A program made the position numbers and the translations under genes. The notes beneath the pieces are model-generated. The model had not been told where the DNA came from and made no database searches. It was given only the letters and a program-made list of their open reading frames with translations. 6,340 nt of DNA from Desulfobacteraceae bacterium (lineage in GTDB: Bacteria; Desulfobacterota; Desulfobacteria; Desulfobacterales; Desulfobacteraceae). Below are positions 6,115 through 6,340 of the stretch, piece after piece (positions within the stretch are counted from its first letter, which is position 1; the number at the start of each line of letters is the position of its first letter). Location: positions 1 through 6,340 of the forward strand of contig PIVQ01000438.1 in the NCBI GenBank assembly GCA_003354055.1, given 5' to 3'.

Positions 6115-6282
6115 TTAAGACCCCTCACCCTTGATTCTCGGATCATTGGGTTTGCCTGCGCAATCCGGTGTATAACAGCTATTATCCACAAACGCGCAAT
6201 CTTTCTTACAGGACGGGCATTGCTCAGGCGGTGTATCCGCTTCCAAATTATATCCGCATTGATCGCAAATCCAGCTGGCCAT
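6115..6282 (-). CDS. Rubredoxin-like Cys-rich small protein (RCKP-type rubredoxin-like domain)
   Basis: A 55-aa protein starting MASWICDQCGYNLEAD. It has a rubredoxin-like first knuckle C6-x-x-C9-G-Y and a second pair C22-P-S-C25, spaced only 12 residues apart, much closer than in true rubredoxin (about 29). After that come C29, C36 and C41 in KDCAFVD...CYTPDC, and a C-terminal NDPRIK. The pattern CGY-x-E-x-TPPE-x-CPSCK followed by a CYTPxC...DPR tail is what I know as the RCKP-type rubredoxin-like domain of anaerobes. Seven cysteines could hold one Cys4 iron or zinc plus a second partial site; metal and partner are not known. The ATG at 6282 is supported by AAAGGAG 8 nt upstream (6297-6291). 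It ends with TAA at 6117-6115, 33 bp before the next gene, with which it probably shares a transcript. Confidence 0.88.
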   Translation of the reverse strand: MASWICDQCGYNLEADTPPEQCPSCKKDCAFVDNSCYTPDCAGKPNDPRIKGEGS

Positions 6283-6290
6283 AATCTTAA

Positions 6291-6297
6291 CTCCTTT
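6291..6297 (-). promoter_or_regulatory. Ribosome binding site of the rubredoxin-like gene
   Basis: AAAGGAG lies 8 nt upstream of the ATG at 6282-6280 and supports a real start for this short gene. Confidence 0.8.
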
Positions 6298-6340
6298 ATT
6301 TTCTTAGGATGGCTCCCGTTAATGATTCCTTGCTCTTTTT

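Noticed and set aside
6296..6340. Possible 3' end of an upstream minus-strand gene (last residues TGAILRK, stop 6298-6296)
   Set aside because: Only 14 codons are visible and another frame is also open there, so it cannot be supported.

Overview
All supported genes in this window lie on the minus strand, so transcription runs from high to low coordinates. The gene set points to a strictly anaerobic, selenocysteine-using bacterium, most likely a sulfate-reducing Desulfobacterota (Desulfobacteraceae-like). It includes two rubredoxin-type proteins, a rubrerythrin domain and a TVP38/FAD-disulfide-oxidoreductase fusion. The taxonomic call is inference from gene content.

Layout, in transcription order. 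At 6282-6115 is a 55-aa rubredoxin-like Cys-rich protein, followed at 6081-5872 by a 69-aa zinc-ribbon-like protein with an acidic repeat tail. A strong rho-independent terminator (5860-5829) closes this unit. At 5792-4305 is a tandem-domain SagB/ThcOx-type nitroreductase. After an 84-bp gap comes a tight redox cluster: a variant rubredoxin (4220-4041), a rhodanese-rubrerythrin fusion (4007-3177), a FAD/NAD(P) oxidoreductase of the kind often fused to SelD (3180-2038), and a membrane TVP38 domain fused to a mercuric-reductase-like flavoprotein (2010 to beyond position 1).

The main discovery is at 4007-3177. A naive reading gives two genes: a truncated rhodanese ending at a TGA (3788-3786) and a separate rubrerythrin. 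The two pieces are in the same frame. The TGA sits exactly at the rhodanese catalytic cysteine, and the active-site loop continues after it as U-A-V-G-G-R-S. A perfect 8-bp hairpin with a GGGU loop (3774-3755) begins 11 nt after the TGA, as expected for a bacterial SECIS element. I therefore annotate one 276-aa selenoprotein: an N-terminal rhodanese with selenocysteine at residue 74, fused to a C-terminal di-iron rubrerythrin domain. The next gene overlaps it by ATGA.

Proposed collaboration (inference): NAD(P)H electrons pass through the flavoprotein and rubredoxin to the di-iron centre, which reduces peroxide. The Sec rhodanese domain would handle persulfide or other reactive sulfur (or selenium) species in the same protein. 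The TVP38-flavoprotein fusion would link a similar thiol/disulfide chemistry to the membrane. No RNA genes, mobile elements or CRISPR arrays were seen, and no gene-free stretch exceeds 300 bp.
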